From: Clostridiales bacterium
GTDB lineage: Bacteria > Bacillota > Clostridia > Peptostreptococcales > Anaerovoracaceae
Length of the DNA: 36,431 nucleotides
Assembly: GCA_012523915.1 (NCBI GenBank)
Contig: JAAYSU010000095.1
Span: 1-36,431, forward strand
Direction of reading: 5' to 3'
The notes beneath the pieces were generated by a model that ran no database searches, was not told the DNA's origin, and worked only from the letters and a program-made list of their open reading frames with translations. A program made the translations under genes and the position numbers. Shown piece after piece: positions 36,171-36,431 of the stretch (within the stretch, counting starts at the first letter, position 1; each line of letters opens with the position of its first letter).

Positions 36171-36431
36171 CTATTTCTCTCTCATTTCACGCCGTCTTTC
36201 TACTAAGAATGTCGCTACATCTACCCCGCGGGTATTCCTTCCGAATCCTGCATCAACACCTTGTTTTACGGCAGTCTCCGGTATAACTTGGGTTCCACCT
36301 GCAACAATAATTACCTGGTCGCGGATTCCCTTTTCTACTGCTAATTCATGAATCCTCTTCATATTTTTATAGTGTATGTCGTCATGGCTGATGATAGTGG
36401 ATGCCAGGATAACTTCTGCATTTAATTCAAC
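36171..36431 (-). CDS. oraE: D-ornithine 4,5-aminomutase large subunit, C-terminal B12-binding domain (partial, extends past window edge)
   Basis: VELNAEVILASTIISHDDIHYKNMKRIHELAVEKGIRDQVIIVAGGTQVIPETAVKQGVDAGFGRNTRGVDVATFLVERRREMREK*; open to the window edge; orr/GlmL context. Confidence 0.82.
   Translation of the reverse strand, partial: VELNAEVILASTIISHDDIHYKNMKRIHELAVEKGIRDQVIIVAGGTQVIPETAVKQGVDAGFGRNTRGVDVATFLVERRREMREK

Noticed and set aside
1-36431. CRISPR arrays, rRNA or tRNA genes
   Set aside because: No regularly spaced repeats and no tRNA/rRNA-like sequences noticed on reading; no search tool was run, so this is by-eye only.

Overview
The window is an AT-rich, Clostridia-like (Firmicutes) chromosome segment, densely coding and mostly minus strand. 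From left to right it holds: (i) a GC-richer partial ORF abutting a 5'-truncated molybdopterin oxidoreductase, which looks like a mobile-element or rearrangement junction, plus its 4Fe-4S subunit; (ii) DtxR-family and DUF134 regulators and a lipoprotein serpin; (iii) an ECF S-component with a uridine-kinase-like protein, behind an attenuator-like leader; (iv) tandem CoA-binding-domain paralogs and alanine racemase; (v) an ECF transporter operon (DUF1836-T-A/A-S); (vi) a cobalamin riboswitch upstream of three exported proteins that carry alpha-toroid (prenyltransferase-like) and DUF4430 (transcobalamin/intrinsic-factor C-terminal-like) domains, with a divergent fourth DUF4430 lipoprotein; (vii) a second DtxR regulator with MntP; (viii) a six-gene complex-I/group-4-hydrogenase-like operon whose large subunit lacks all [NiFe] cysteine ligands, so it is Ehr-type rather than a hydrogenase, flanked by DUF1858 and DUF438/hemerythrin genes; (ix) a LarA-like protein and part of an ornithine-degradation cluster (orr, GlmL/MutL-like, ald, oraE). 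The most exciting candidate is (vi), with (v) nearby: a putative Gram-positive surface B12-capture system built from the same domain types as human intrinsic factor and transcobalamin. All calls come from reading the sequence by eye; no database search was run.
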